Shown: piece by piece, positions 1-7,395 of the stretch
How positions within the stretch are numbered: position 1 is the first letter of the stretch
How the letters are laid out: each line of letters begins with the position of its first letter
From: Methylocystis silviterrae
Lineage (GTDB): Bacteria; Pseudomonadota; Alphaproteobacteria; Rhizobiales; Beijerinckiaceae
DNA: 64,000 nt
NCBI RefSeq assembly: GCF_013350005.1
Contig: NZ_JABVWW010000003.1
Location: 298,113-362,112, forward strand
Reading direction: 5' to 3'
Made by a program: the position numbers and the translations under genes
The notes under the pieces: generated by a model
Databases searched by the model: none
The model's input: only the letters and a program-made list of their open reading frames with translations
Told to the model about the DNA's origin: nothing

Positions 1-453
1 CGGACCTTTGCGCCAATCCTCCCAGGGAAAGAAATCATGCCAGCTCCGCCAGACGCTTGCGCGCCGATCGGCGTCGTCTTGGATGCGCGTCAACGCCAAA
101 TAGCCGACCGAGACGACGTGCGGATCACGGTCGCCGGCGCGGGCGTGCCGTCCGCGATCTCCGAATGTATAGAGCTGCTCGACATAGCCCAGCGGCGCGC
201 CGGTCTGCTCGGCGACCCATTCGCGCAGGCCGATCTCGAAGGTGCGATGGCGGATCGGATCGAAAGGTCCGGAGGGAAGGGCGGCGACCCCCGTAGGCCC
301 GTCCGCGCGCGTCGTCAGGATCAAGGGCTCGTCGTCTCGAACAGCGACGATTGCGGCGGTGAGGCCGATTTCGACAGGCGGAGATAGGGGCGCGAGCGCT
401 TCGGCGGCTCGACTAGGCGTCGGCGAATTCCAGGGCGAAGGGCGTTCCCTCAT
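1..453 (-). CDS. NUDIX-type NAD regulator-like protein (3' end cut by window edge)
   Basis: The minus-strand frame stays open from the ATG at 453 to the window edge, so only about the first 151 residues are visible. After a short Pro-rich leader the protein reads LTAAIVAVRDDEPLILTT and then EIGLREWVAEQTGAPLGYVE, which fits the N-terminal NUDIX-like part of proteins annotated as NUDIX hydrolase or NAD regulator in Hyphomicrobiales. No classical NUDIX box (GX5EX7REUXEEXGU) is visible in the part present, so a regulatory, non-catalytic role is possible. The ATG lies 41 nt inside the upstream phosphatase gene, which suggests translational coupling. Family assignment is from memory of conserved neighbours and is moderate. 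Confidence 0.6.
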   Translation of the reverse strand, partial: MRERPSPWNSPTPSRAAEALAPLSPPVEIGLTAAIVAVRDDEPLILTTRADGPTGVAALPSGPFDPIRHRTFEIGLREWVAEQTGAPLGYVEQLYTFGDRGRHARAGDRDPHVVSVGYLALTRIQDDADRRASVWRSWHDFFPWEDWRKGP

Positions 454-937
454 AGCAGTCGGTCCCGCGTCCGATCGCGGCGATCGCGGCGGACATTCGC
501 CCGTTCCGCCCGAGCCTTTCGTCGGCGAGCGCGACCAGCCGTCTGTTGGGGGTCGCGGTCGGCGAGACGCGGCGCAGTTCGCGCGCGATCTCCATTTCGC
601 AGCGACGCGGCGCTAAAGCACAGGCCGCGACAAAAGCCGCCGCGGGCGATCGGCTCACCCCAGCGTAGCAGTGTATGACGAGCGGCGCGGAGCGGTCCCA
701 TTCCTCAAGGAAAGCAAGCAGCCGATTGATATGTTCCTCGCCAGGGAGGACGTGCCCTCCCCGCGGCGCGTCGATATCGGAGACAGCGATGCGCAAATGG
801 CGCTCGCGGGAGATTTCGCAAGGCCGAACAAGCGACGCCCCGGCGGTAAGAATGGTGACAAGCGAGCGTGCGCCGCTTTCGCGCACCGTGTCGACCACCT
901 TAGTCAGGGAACAGACGTACAGGCGCCCATTCGGCAT
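413..937 (-). CDS. Tyrosine/dual-specificity protein phosphatase-like protein
   Basis: A 174-residue cytosolic protein with the P-loop signature HCYAGVSRS, the C-X5-R-S active site of cysteine-dependent protein tyrosine phosphatases, at about residues 88-96. The upstream Asp expected as general acid may be in the segment around VSDIDAPRGG. Substrate is unknown. It sits in a tight minus-strand row (tag, HD hydrolase, this gene, NUDIX regulator) with gaps of 4 to 21 nt or overlaps, so the four are probably one operon. The length suits a compact single-domain phosphatase. No signal peptide or membrane segment is visible. Confidence 0.75.
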   Translation of the reverse strand: MPNGRLYVCSLTKVVDTVRESGARSLVTILTAGASLVRPCEISRERHLRIAVSDIDAPRGGHVLPGEEHINRLLAFLEEWDRSAPLVIHCYAGVSRSPAAAFVAACALAPRRCEMEIARELRRVSPTATPNRRLVALADERLGRNGRMSAAIAAIGRGTDCYEGTPFALEFADA

Positions 938-958
938 TTTTCTCCCCGACGTTCTTCT

Positions 959-1591
959 TCAACTTTCGTCGACCGCCCGAAACCGAGCGAGAAAACTCGC
1001 CTGCGTCTCCTCAATGGGAGCCGGGGCGAGTTCGTCCATGAAGGGCTGCGGCGGGATCGCCGGGCGGCCGAAGATGCGCTCGGCTTCGCCCCGTGTAAAG
1101 CCCGCAAGCTGCACCGCCTCGAAAAAAGCGGCGGCGCGGTCAGCTTCCTTGCACAGGCGCCGCAGTGCGGGACAGGGCGTCGGCGGCAGAGAGAAACGCA
1201 GGAGAATCGCGCCCAATATGCGGTCCTCGACGCTTTTGTATGCGTCGCCGATCACCGCCTTGAACGGGGAGATCATATCGCCGATCACATATTCCGGCGC
1301 GTCATGCAGCAACATGTAAAGCCGCTCCGTTCGGCCGATCGCGGGATCGAGCGCGCATGCGACCTTTTCCACAAGCATGCTGTGTTGCGCGACCGAGAAA
1401 ATATGCGCGCCGACGGTCTGACCGTTCCATCGCGCGACGCGCGCGAGCCCATGCGCGATATCTTCGATCTCCACGTCGAGCGGCGAAGGGTCGAGCAGAT
1501 CGAGGCGGCGTCCGGATAACATGCGCTGCCAGGCGCGGGGCGCCTCGCCGGGCGACGGCCGCCCACGATTTTTCGCTGGAGGGGAGCGCAT
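959..1591 (-). CDS. HD-family hydrolase (YfbR-like 5'-nucleotidase type)
   Basis: A 210-residue protein with an HD-domain layout: an early His in AHIFSVAQHS (about residue 66), the paired HDAPEY motif (about residue 97) and a later Asp in CKEAD. These are the metal-binding residues of the HD superfamily, and the arrangement resembles YfbR-type deoxynucleoside 5'-monophosphatases. A role in nucleotide clean-up would fit the glycosylase gene tag that ends 4 nt upstream. The N-terminal 20 residues are basic and poorly conserved in appearance, so the true start may be the ATG 22 codons further in. Substrate is inferred from family only. Confidence 0.75.
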   Translation of the reverse strand: MRSPPAKNRGRPSPGEAPRAWQRMLSGRRLDLLDPSPLDVEIEDIAHGLARVARWNGQTVGAHIFSVAQHSMLVEKVACALDPAIGRTERLYMLLHDAPEYVIGDMISPFKAVIGDAYKSVEDRILGAILLRFSLPPTPCPALRRLCKEADRAAAFFEAVQLAGFTRGEAERIFGRPAIPPQPFMDELAPAPIEETQASFLARFRAVDES

Positions 1592-1595
1592 CGCG

Positions 1596-2228
1596 TCAGC
1601 CGCCCTCGCCCCCTGAGTGGCGATGGCAGCCCGTCAGATGATCGTCCACCATGCCGACCGCCTGCATGAAGGCGTAGACGATCGTCGGTCCGCAGAATTT
1701 GAAACCGCGCGCCTTGAGATCTTTGGAGAGGCGTTCGGAAAGTGGGGTTTGGGTCGGCACGTCGCTCATGCGCGTCCAGCGATTGACGATCGGTCGTCCA
1801 TCCACGAAACCCCACAGATAATCCGAAAAGCCGGTCGTCGCCTCGATCTCCAGCCACGCCTGCGCCGAGAGCACGGCGCCTTCGATTTTTGCGCGGTTGC
1901 GCACGATTGCATCATTACGCATCAGCGCCGCGACGCGCTTCTGATCGAATCTCGCGATCTTTGCCGGATCGAAGCCGTCGAAGGCCGCGCGAAACGCCTC
2001 ACGCTTGCGCAGAATGGTGATCCACGAAAGGCCGGCCTGGAAGCCGTCGAGCGTCAGCTTTTCAAAGAGCGCCCGGCCGTCCCATTCGGGCCGGCCCCAT
2101 TCGTTGTCGTGATAGTCGAGATAAAGCGGATCGACGCCGGGCCACGGACAGCGTTTCAGTCCGTCGGGATGCGACACGACCGTGAGCTCGCGCCAACTTG
2201 CCGGCTGTTCCCGAACGCTTGCCAACAC
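1596..2228 (-). CDS. tag: DNA-3-methyladenine glycosylase I
   Basis: Excises 3-methyladenine from alkylated DNA in base excision repair. The sequence has the Tag core: RCPWPGVDPLYLDYHDNEWG near the start, then the helix-hairpin region FEKLTLDGFQAGLSW with ILRKREAFRAAFDGF, and CHRH near the end as part of the Cys/His zinc site (C, H and H visible with the N-terminal Cys). Length of 210 residues exceeds the usual 185-195 because the start used is a GTG at 2228 preceded by AAAGG; an internal GTG at 2177 would give 193 residues and is equally plausible. First gene of a probable four-gene minus-strand operon. Confidence 0.9.
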   Translation of the reverse strand: MLASVREQPASWRELTVVSHPDGLKRCPWPGVDPLYLDYHDNEWGRPEWDGRALFEKLTLDGFQAGLSWITILRKREAFRAAFDGFDPAKIARFDQKRVAALMRNDAIVRNRAKIEGAVLSAQAWLEIEATTGFSDYLWGFVDGRPIVNRWTRMSDVPTQTPLSERLSKDLKARGFKFCGPTIVYAFMQAVGMVDDHLTGCHRHSGGEGG

Positions 2229-2410
2229 TCACCTTTAAAAAGCGGACGAAAAACGCCGCGTGCTCGGGCTTTATCGCGCGTTTGGATTGCGTTCACAACC
2301 AAGTTGGGACTATCGTCGGCCCCGGCGGGCGCAGATGGCGCGCGTCATGCTTCTATGCGCCGTCGCAGTTGTTGCGGCTCAGTTCGCGCCGTCGATCAAT
2401 GGAGATTTAT

Positions 2411-2950
2411 ATGGGGATCCGTATCGCTGTTTCTTACGCTGCGGCCGGCGGCGCTCTGGCCGTGGCCGTCGCCCTCGCCGCGAGCTCAGGGGACGCGTAT
2501 GCGCAGGCCAATGTATTGAAGGAATGCGGATCGCAATACCAGGCGGCTAAGGCGGCCAACGAACTCGGCGGACAGAGCTGGCAGGAATTTTTGAAGGCCT
2601 GTCGCGGGCGATTGGCGGAGCAGGCCAAGCCCGGCGAAGAGAAGCCGGCGGAAGCCAAGCCTGCCGAGGCGAAGCCCGAGACGCCGCCGCCGGCCGCCGA
2701 AGAGTCGAAGCCCACGCCGCCCCCCGCGACGGAAGCCAAGCCCGTCGAGCCGACTCCGCCCGCCGCGACCGAAGCGACCCCGAGCCCCAAACCCGCGACG
2801 GACTCGAAAGCCGCGACGCGCGAGCGCCAGAAGAAATGCGCCGCGGAATGGAAGACGAAAAAGGCGGAGCTCAAAAAGGCCGGTTCAAAAATCACCTGGC
2901 CAAAATATTGGAGCGAGTGCAACAAGAGGCTGAAAGCCGCGGGCGAATAA
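2411..2950 (+). CDS. Secreted Pro/Ala-rich protein with two Cys-Trp-Cys modules
   Basis: A 179-residue exported protein of unknown function. Residues 1-32 form a signal peptide ending near AYAQA. Two similar modules flank a low-complexity linker: the first reads C-GSQYQAAKAAN then SWQEFLKAC, and the second reads C-AAEWKTKKAEL then TWPKYWSEC, each with a Cys, an aromatic W-x-x-[FY] core and a closing Cys about 26-30 residues later. The linker (about residues 75-135) is built of PAEAKP-like and TEAKP-like repeats. The ATG at 2411 was chosen over one at 2399 because GGAG lies 6 nt before it. Each module probably makes one disulphide in the periplasm; this is inference. A strong terminator follows. 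Confidence 0.7.
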   Translation: MGIRIAVSYAAAGGALAVAVALAASSGDAYAQANVLKECGSQYQAAKAANELGGQSWQEFLKACRGRLAEQAKPGEEKPAEAKPAEAKPETPPPAAEESKPTPPPATEAKPVEPTPPAATEATPSPKPATDSKAATRERQKKCAAEWKTKKAELKKAGSKITWPKYWSECNKRLKAAGE

Positions 2951-2972
2951 CGCTCTTCGCGCTTTTTGACGT

Positions 2973-3001
2973 CGCCCGGCGGCTCTCCGCCGGGCGTTTT
3001 T
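2973..3001 (+). terminator. Rho-independent terminator
   Basis: A perfect 10-bp GC stem (CGCCCGGCGG with CCGCCGGGCG) closes a CTCT loop and is followed by five T. It lies 23 nt after the stop codon of the secreted protein gene. Confidence 0.9.
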
Positions 3002-3072
3002 CATGCGCTCTTGCTCGGCGAAAGGCGTCGTGGCAGAGGGAATGAAACTGATCGCTGAACGGGGGCGGGCGT

Positions 3073-3468
3073 TTGGATAAAACCGAATTGCGAAAACTGC
3101 AGGCTTTTCTGCGCCGTTCGCTCGGCAATGAGGGCGTTCGCGTCACAGCGGATCCGAAGAATCCGGACGACGCCGCCGTGCATCTTGGCGAGCGAAGGAT
3201 CGCTTCGATCTCGGTCGACGACGAAGACGGCGATCGTTCCTTCGCCTTCGAGATGAAAATTCCCGTCGGACGCGAAGTGCTGCAGTCCTATTTGCGCAAG
3301 CTGTTCGAAAACGATCGCCTGTCGATCGTGGCGCGCGGGCGCAAAACGGATTCCGTCGAACTCAACGCCGACGGCGAATTTCTCGGCGTCATCTCCGCTG
3401 ACGATCCGAAGCTGTCGAGCTTCACGCTGCAGGTCGCGATTCTCGATTTCGATCTCGAAGAAGAGTGA
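3073..3468 (+). CDS. DUF3126 protein with two tandem copies of the domain
   Basis: A 131-residue cytosolic protein starting at TTG. It consists of two copies of the small alphaproteobacterial DUF3126 domain. Copy 1 (about 1-65) runs from LRKLQAFLRRSLGNEGVRV to DRSFAFEMKI, and copy 2 (about 66-131) from LQSYLRKLFENDRLSIVARG to SSFTLQVAILDFDLEEE. Both have the same order: amphipathic helix, basic beta strand, acidic turn, closing hydrophobic strand. The typical family member is about half this length, so this looks like an internal duplication. Function is unknown for the family. Confidence 0.7.
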   Translation: MDKTELRKLQAFLRRSLGNEGVRVTADPKNPDDAAVHLGERRIASISVDDEDGDRSFAFEMKIPVGREVLQSYLRKLFENDRLSIVARGRKTDSVELNADGEFLGVISADDPKLSSFTLQVAILDFDLEEE

Positions 3469-3544
3469 CGCGCTGCACGAAATCGGGGCGGCCGTTCGAT
3501 CGTTGATCGGTCTCGGGCTTTGCTTAGGGCGTGGCCCACGCAGC

Positions 3545-4921
3545 TCAAAACCCCGGCAGTCGAAGCTCTGCGCGCAAACCGCCGCTGGGGCTGTCGTCGA
3601 GTTGCAGCGAGCCGCCATAAGCGGCGGCGAGATCGACGACAATCGACAGGCCAAGACCTGATCCGGGCTTGGTTTCGTCGAGACGCCGCCCACGCTGCGT
3701 CGCCGCGGCGCGCAAATGCGAAGCAAGCCCCGGTCCGTCGTCGTCGATGGTGACGCGCAGCGTCGGCCGCGACGCGCCTTCGACGCAGACGTCGATCGTC
3801 ACCCGGCTCTTCGCCCATTTGCCGGCGTTGTCGAGAAGATTGCCGATCATTTCTTCGAGGTCCTGGCGCTCGCCAAGAAAGCGCAGACGCGGATCGGCGC
3901 CGCCAGAAAAGATCACGCCCTTGTCGCCATAGATTTTACTGAAGGCGCGCAGCAAGGCCTCGATCGACGGCGCAATCTGCGTCGCGGCGCCGAGCGCGCC
4001 GCCGCGCGCCGCCGCCCGCGCCCGGTCGAGATAGAAGGAGATCTGATCGCGCATGATCTGCGCTTGTTCTTGAACTTTCCCGGCGAGTTGCCCGGGCGCG
4101 GAATCGGCTTCATTGACGATGACGGAGAGTGGCGTTTTCAGCGCATGGGCGAGATTGCCGACCTGCGTGCGCGCGCGTTCGAGAATGTCGCGATTGGCGC
4201 TGATCAGCAGATTGAGCTCTTCGGCGAGCGGCGCGACTTCGCTCGGGTAGGCGTCCATGATCCGCTCCCGTTCGCCGCCGCGGATCGACGCCAGTTCGCG
4301 CTGCAATTGCCTCAAAGGCCGCAAGCCAAAGCGGACCTGGAAGGCGGCGCCGATGGCGAGCGCAATCGCGAGCGCCGCGAAAGCGACGATCAGCGCGAAG
4401 CGAAAACGGGCGATTTGCTCTTCCATCTCTTCGCCGCTGCCTGCGACCTGCACGAGATAGATGCCGACGTCGCCGACGTCGATGACGCGCTCGACGATGC
4501 GCAGCCTGCGCCCGTCCGGGCCCAGCCCGTAGCCGCGACGAAAGCCGCCGACCTCCGCTACGACGCCAAGATCTGAGAGCTTGGGCAGCGTGTTGGCGAA
4601 GAGCGAGCGCGACGCCTTGATGTCATGCGACTTGTCGTCGAGACGCGTGATCTGCCAGTACCAGCCCGAGCCCGGCAACTCGAACTGCGGGTCGCCGAGC
4701 TGGCCAGGGCCGGTACGTCCCTCCTGTCCCGACTCGGACACGTCGGCGACGATGGCGCGCAGGTAAACGTCGAGGCGCCGTTCGAAAACCTCTTCCGCTT
4801 CGTTTCGGTAGTAGGCGGTAAGAAGAATGCTGGCGACGATCAGCACGACCGAACTCATCGCCGCGGCAGTCAGGAACAGACGCGCGGCGATGGAGCGAAG
4901 GGAGACGAAGGAAAGGGGCAT
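3545..4921 (-). CDS. feuQ: Sensor histidine kinase, FeuQ/PhoQ type
   Basis: A 458-residue membrane kinase. A first membrane helix (about residues 12-37) and a second (about 170-195, ALIVAFAALAIALAIGAAF) bracket a periplasmic sensor of about 130 residues. A HAMP-like linker follows, then the H-box NLAHALKTPLSVI with the phosphorylatable His, the N-box GNLLDNAGKWAK, and G-boxes DDDGPGL and GSGLGLSIV. The N-box NAGKWA and the position next to the regulator gene resemble FeuQ of rhizobia, whose partner FeuP controls envelope functions such as cyclic glucan export. The start is the ATG at 4921, four bases after the regulator's stop; a longer in-frame ORF would overlap the regulator. Confidence 0.8.
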   Translation of the reverse strand: MPLSFVSLRSIAARLFLTAAAMSSVVLIVASILLTAYYRNEAEEVFERRLDVYLRAIVADVSESGQEGRTGPGQLGDPQFELPGSGWYWQITRLDDKSHDIKASRSLFANTLPKLSDLGVVAEVGGFRRGYGLGPDGRRLRIVERVIDVGDVGIYLVQVAGSGEEMEEQIARFRFALIVAFAALAIALAIGAAFQVRFGLRPLRQLQRELASIRGGERERIMDAYPSEVAPLAEELNLLISANRDILERARTQVGNLAHALKTPLSVIVNEADSAPGQLAGKVQEQAQIMRDQISFYLDRARAAARGGALGAATQIAPSIEALLRAFSKIYGDKGVIFSGGADPRLRFLGERQDLEEMIGNLLDNAGKWAKSRVTIDVCVEGASRPTLRVTIDDDGPGLASHLRAAATQRGRRLDETKPGSGLGLSIVVDLAAAYGGSLQLDDSPSGGLRAELRLPGF

Positions 4922-4925
4922 GCGC

Positions 4926-5609
4926 CTAGCGTTTATAGCCGGCGTCCTTTGCCGGCGCGGCCGCCATGTAGCCCAGCCCACGCACGGTCTGGATCAGATC
5001 GACGCCAAGCTTTTTGCGCAGCCTGCCGACGAAGACTTCGATCGTGTTCGAGTCGCGATCAAAGTCCTGATCATATAAATGCTCGATGATTTCACTGCGG
5101 GATACGACGCGTCCGCCGTGATGCATCAGATAGGCGAGCAGCCGGTATTCGTGCGAAGTGAGCTTCACGGGCGCGCCGTCCACGACGACGCGGCCGGCCT
5201 TGGTGTCGAGCCTCACCGCGCCGCAGACGATTTCATTCGTCGCATGGCCCGTCGCGCGGCGCAGCAGGGCGCGGATGCGCGCCAGCACCTCCTCCATGTG
5301 GAAGGGCTTTGAAACATAATCATCGGCGCCGGCGTCGAAGCCTTGCACCTTGTCGCTCCAGCGGTCGCGCGCGGTGAGGATCAGCACCGGCATGTCGCGT
5401 CCCGCCGCGCGCCATTCTTCGAGAATGGTCACGCCGTCCTTCTTCGGCAGACCGATGTCGAGGACGACGGCGTCGTAGGGCTCCGTTTCGCCGAGATGGC
5501 AACCTTCCTCGCCATCGAAGGCGCGGTCCACCGCATAGCCCGACTGCTCGAGCGCACGAACGATCTGGCGGTTCAAATCCTTGTCGTCTTCAACGACGAG
5601 CAGCCGCAA
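4926..5609 (-). CDS. feuP: OmpR-family response regulator, FeuP type
   Basis: A 227-residue DNA-binding regulator. The receiver domain (1-115) shows the acidic pair VVEDDKD, the phosphoacceptor Asp in VVLDIGLP, and LTARD and KPF for the conserved Thr and Lys. The C-terminal winged helix (about 125-215) ends with NTIEVFVGRLRKKLG and IQTVRGLGYM. The order regulator then kinase, and the sequence GEEGCHLGETEPYDAVVLD, match rhizobial FeuP. Translation probably starts at TTG 5609, since GGAGG lies about 7 nt upstream and no ATG is nearby. It is cotranscribed with the kinase gene. Confidence 0.85.
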   Translation of the reverse strand: MRLLVVEDDKDLNRQIVRALEQSGYAVDRAFDGEEGCHLGETEPYDAVVLDIGLPKKDGVTILEEWRAAGRDMPVLILTARDRWSDKVQGFDAGADDYVSKPFHMEEVLARIRALLRRATGHATNEIVCGAVRLDTKAGRVVVDGAPVKLTSHEYRLLAYLMHHGGRVVSRSEIIEHLYDQDFDRDSNTIEVFVGRLRKKLGVDLIQTVRGLGYMAAAPAKDAGYKR

Positions 5610-5631
5610 TGTGTCCTCCCGCGTGCGAGAC

Positions 5632-6015
5632 TCAATCGCCTATAGAGCCCGCGCCTATAGAGCCAGCCCCTATAGAGCTAGAATGAGGCCGGCCGCTGAA
5701 CGCGTCGACAAGAATCTTGACGATGTGGCCGTCCCGGCGCAGCAGGCTGATCTCATAGATAAGTCCTTCGCCCAATTGGCACAGCCGCGCGCCGAGCGGC
5801 TCGGCCTGCAGCCGCAGGGCGACATCCCGCATGCACCGGAAAGGATCGGCGAGCTTCTGCGCTTCCATTTTGCTGCGCGCCTGCGCCATGGTGAAACATT
5901 GCAGCCGCGCGGGAGCCTCTTCGGCGCGGCTGGCGGCGGCGCGCAGGAAAGCGGCCGTCGCCGCGAGAGCGGCGACGGTGAGCGCCCGTCTCCAACAACC
6001 TCCGGCGGCCCGCAT
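5632..6015 (-). CDS. Small periplasmic PepSY-like protein upstream of feuP
   Basis: A 127-residue exported protein: signal peptide at about 1-31 (basic start, hydrophobic core, SRAEEA), then a Cys-containing helical part, then LIYEISLLRRDGHIVKILVD followed by AFSGRP, which is the typical end of a PepSY-like domain. PepSY proteins next to two-component genes often modulate the sensor. In Sinorhizobium a small periplasmic protein (FeuN) encoded beside feuPQ restrains the kinase, and this gene could fill that role; that is inference, as the sequences were not compared. The C-terminus is a short SIG repeat produced by the tandem DNA units. Confidence 0.6.
   Translation of the reverse strand: MRAAGGCWRRALTVAALAATAAFLRAAASRAEEAPARLQCFTMAQARSKMEAQKLADPFRCMRDVALRLQAEPLGARLCQLGEGLIYEISLLRRDGHIVKILVDAFSGRPHSSSIGAGSIGAGSIGD
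5639..5683. repeat. Three tandem 15-bp units
   Basis: Three consecutive units each beginning CCTATAGAGC, the last slightly diverged. They lie within the 3' end of the PepSY-like gene, where they encode a SIG-type repeat, and just before the regulator gene. A regulator binding array or a simple slippage product are both possible. Confidence 0.8.
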
Positions 6016-6090
6016 GCGCCTCTCCCCGGCGCATAGTCGGCCGAAAGCCCTGAATGCGCAATGAATAGTCGAGAAATGCGGCCGCGCGCC

Positions 6091-6306
6091 TCAGCTCTCC
6101 GAGGCGCGGCAGGCGTCCCGCATTTTCTTGTAGTCGATGATCATGGCGGCGAGAGGCGCGTTTTGGGGCAAGGCGCGCAGCTGCTTCGCCGCAATCTTCT
6201 GCTCTGCGAGAGAATAGGCGACGAGCGGCGGACAGCCGCCGCCCGTCGATTGGCATGCCGCAAGAGCGAGGCTAAAAGCGACCATGATCGAGATCTTGCG
6301 AAACAT
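6091..6306 (-). CDS. Small outer-membrane lipoprotein, candidate o-spanin
   Basis: A 71-residue protein beginning MFRKISIMVAFSLALAACQS: a lipoprotein signal peptide with lipobox LAAC. The mature part is short and contains two further Cys. Its start codon lies inside the upstream gene for a membrane-anchored coiled-coil protein, in a different frame. This overlap, the lipobox and the neighbouring holin and amidase are the hallmarks of an Rz/Rz1 spanin pair that fuses inner and outer membranes at lysis. The mature part is not Pro-rich as in lambda Rz1. The family is too variable to confirm by eye, so the role rests on context. Confidence 0.55.
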   Translation of the reverse strand: MFRKISIMVAFSLALAACQSTGGGCPPLVAYSLAEQKIAAKQLRALPQNAPLAAMIIDYKKMRDACRASES

Positions 6307-6493
6307 CTTCAACGCTCCTGCGCTCAACCATGATTTCCGCCTGCCGCTTGGCGGCGCGCATATCGGATTCGGCGCGCCGCGCGTTCTCCTTAGCGGCGCC
6401 GCCGGCGACAAGTCGCGCCAACATTGCGCGTCCAAGCGCATAGGCGACGACGCCGGCGACCGCGACGAGACAGAGCGCGGTGAGCTTGGACAT
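6272..6493 (-). CDS. Membrane-anchored coiled-coil protein, candidate i-spanin
   Basis: A 73-residue protein with one N-terminal membrane helix (about 5-24, ALCLVAVAGVVAYALGRAML) and a charged helical part (about 33-65) rich in Ala, Arg and Glu. That is the topology of a small Rz-type i-spanin: cytoplasmic N-terminus, periplasmic helix. The 3' end overlaps the lipoprotein gene by 35 nt in another frame, and the gene begins 2 nt after the holin stop. The protein is shorter than lambda Rz. Confidence 0.55.
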   Translation of the reverse strand: MSKLTALCLVAVAGVVAYALGRAMLARLVAGGAAKENARRAESDMRAAKRQAEIMVERRSVEDVSQDLDHGRF

Positions 6494-6494
6494 G

Positions 6495-6671
6495 TCAGGC
6501 CGTTCCCGGCGGCGTCGAGGTGATGCTGCGCATGATCGCCATCAACGCCGCCGAACCGATGGCGATGGCGCCGGCCTTCGGATCGTTGAGGAAGGCGATC
6601 CAGTCGGTCGATGCGAGCGCGCCAAACAGCGCGACGAGACCAGCGGCGACATAGGTGCGATAGCCTTGCAT
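6495..6671 (-). CDS. Small two-helix membrane protein, candidate holin
   Basis: A 58-residue protein with two hydrophobic segments (about 8-22 and 34-50) separated by a turn containing DPKAG. The ATG at 6671 follows AAGGA about 8 nt upstream. It lies between the amidase and the candidate spanin genes, the usual place of a holin that makes lesions in the inner membrane. No specific holin family is recognised, so the call rests on size, topology and neighbours. Confidence 0.55.
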   Translation of the reverse strand: MQGYRTYVAAGLVALFGALASTDWIAFLNDPKAGAIAIGSAALMAIMRSITSTPPGTA

Positions 6672-6712
6672 GGGGAGTTCCTTTTTTGATGCCGGAAGCC
6701 GCCGGCGCGGTT

Positions 6713-7324
6713 TCACTTGCGGCCGAGGACTCGTGAGACGAATGAGTCCATGGCGAAGGCGGGACCCGGATCGCGCTTGCGCGTCGGCGCAATGTCGTCA
6801 TGTCCGGCGATGTCGCTGATGCCGTAGGTCTGGCAGAGCGCCTTGGCGATATCGACGGCGGCCGAGATCTGAAGGGCGGGATAGATCATCCAGGGCTTTT
6901 CGCCGCCCCTATCCAGCTTGTGGACGAGCATTGCGACCTGACTCGCCGGCACATTTTTTCCGTATGCGTCGGCGAATTTTCCGTTGGCGAGCTTCGTCAA
7001 TGGTCCGGCGTTGGTCAGCTCAATGCCGATCGAAAAGGCGTTGCAGTTCGAGCGCCGCCTCCAAGCGCTTTTGCCCGCGTGCCATGCGACGCGATTGAAC
7101 GGCGCGAGCTGCGTCACCGCGCCGTCGAGATCGACGACGAGATGGGCGGAGGCTTTCGCGTTGGGATTGCACAGCCAGGAGATCGCGCCCTTCGCCGACT
7201 GAGCGGCGGTGTAATGCATGATCAGCAGCGAGGGCTTCAAAACGCCGCCGACATTGGGCGTCGGCTTTTGAGCGACAGGCTTGTCGTTCTGGTGCAGGAC
7301 GTGATTCTTCACGGCGAAGGCCAT
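6713..7324 (-). CDS. N-acetylmuramoyl-L-alanine amidase (Amidase_2), endolysin
   Basis: A 203-residue peptidoglycan amidase that cleaves the bond between N-acetylmuramic acid and the peptide. The zinc-site residues are visible: first His in IMHYTA, the motif RVAWHAG, the conserved IELTN strand, and the closing GHDDIAPTRKRDPG with the second His and the Asp. No signal peptide is seen, so export would need the holin next door. The ATG at 7324 is chosen because AAGGAG lies 8 nt upstream. A longer ORF reaching into the fibre gene is an artefact of GC-rich sequence. The location at the end of the GTA cluster points to a lysis role. Confidence 0.85.
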   Translation of the reverse strand: MAFAVKNHVLHQNDKPVAQKPTPNVGGVLKPSLLIMHYTAAQSAKGAISWLCNPNAKASAHLVVDLDGAVTQLAPFNRVAWHAGKSAWRRRSNCNAFSIGIELTNAGPLTKLANGKFADAYGKNVPASQVAMLVHKLDRGGEKPWMIYPALQISAAVDIAKALCQTYGISDIAGHDDIAPTRKRDPGPAFAMDSFVSRVLGRK

Positions 7325-7395
7325 GGGCCGACTCCTTCTCTTCCGATGTCGTTTGTTGATGAGGAATCGCGCGCGACGCGCTTGATGTTTTGCGA

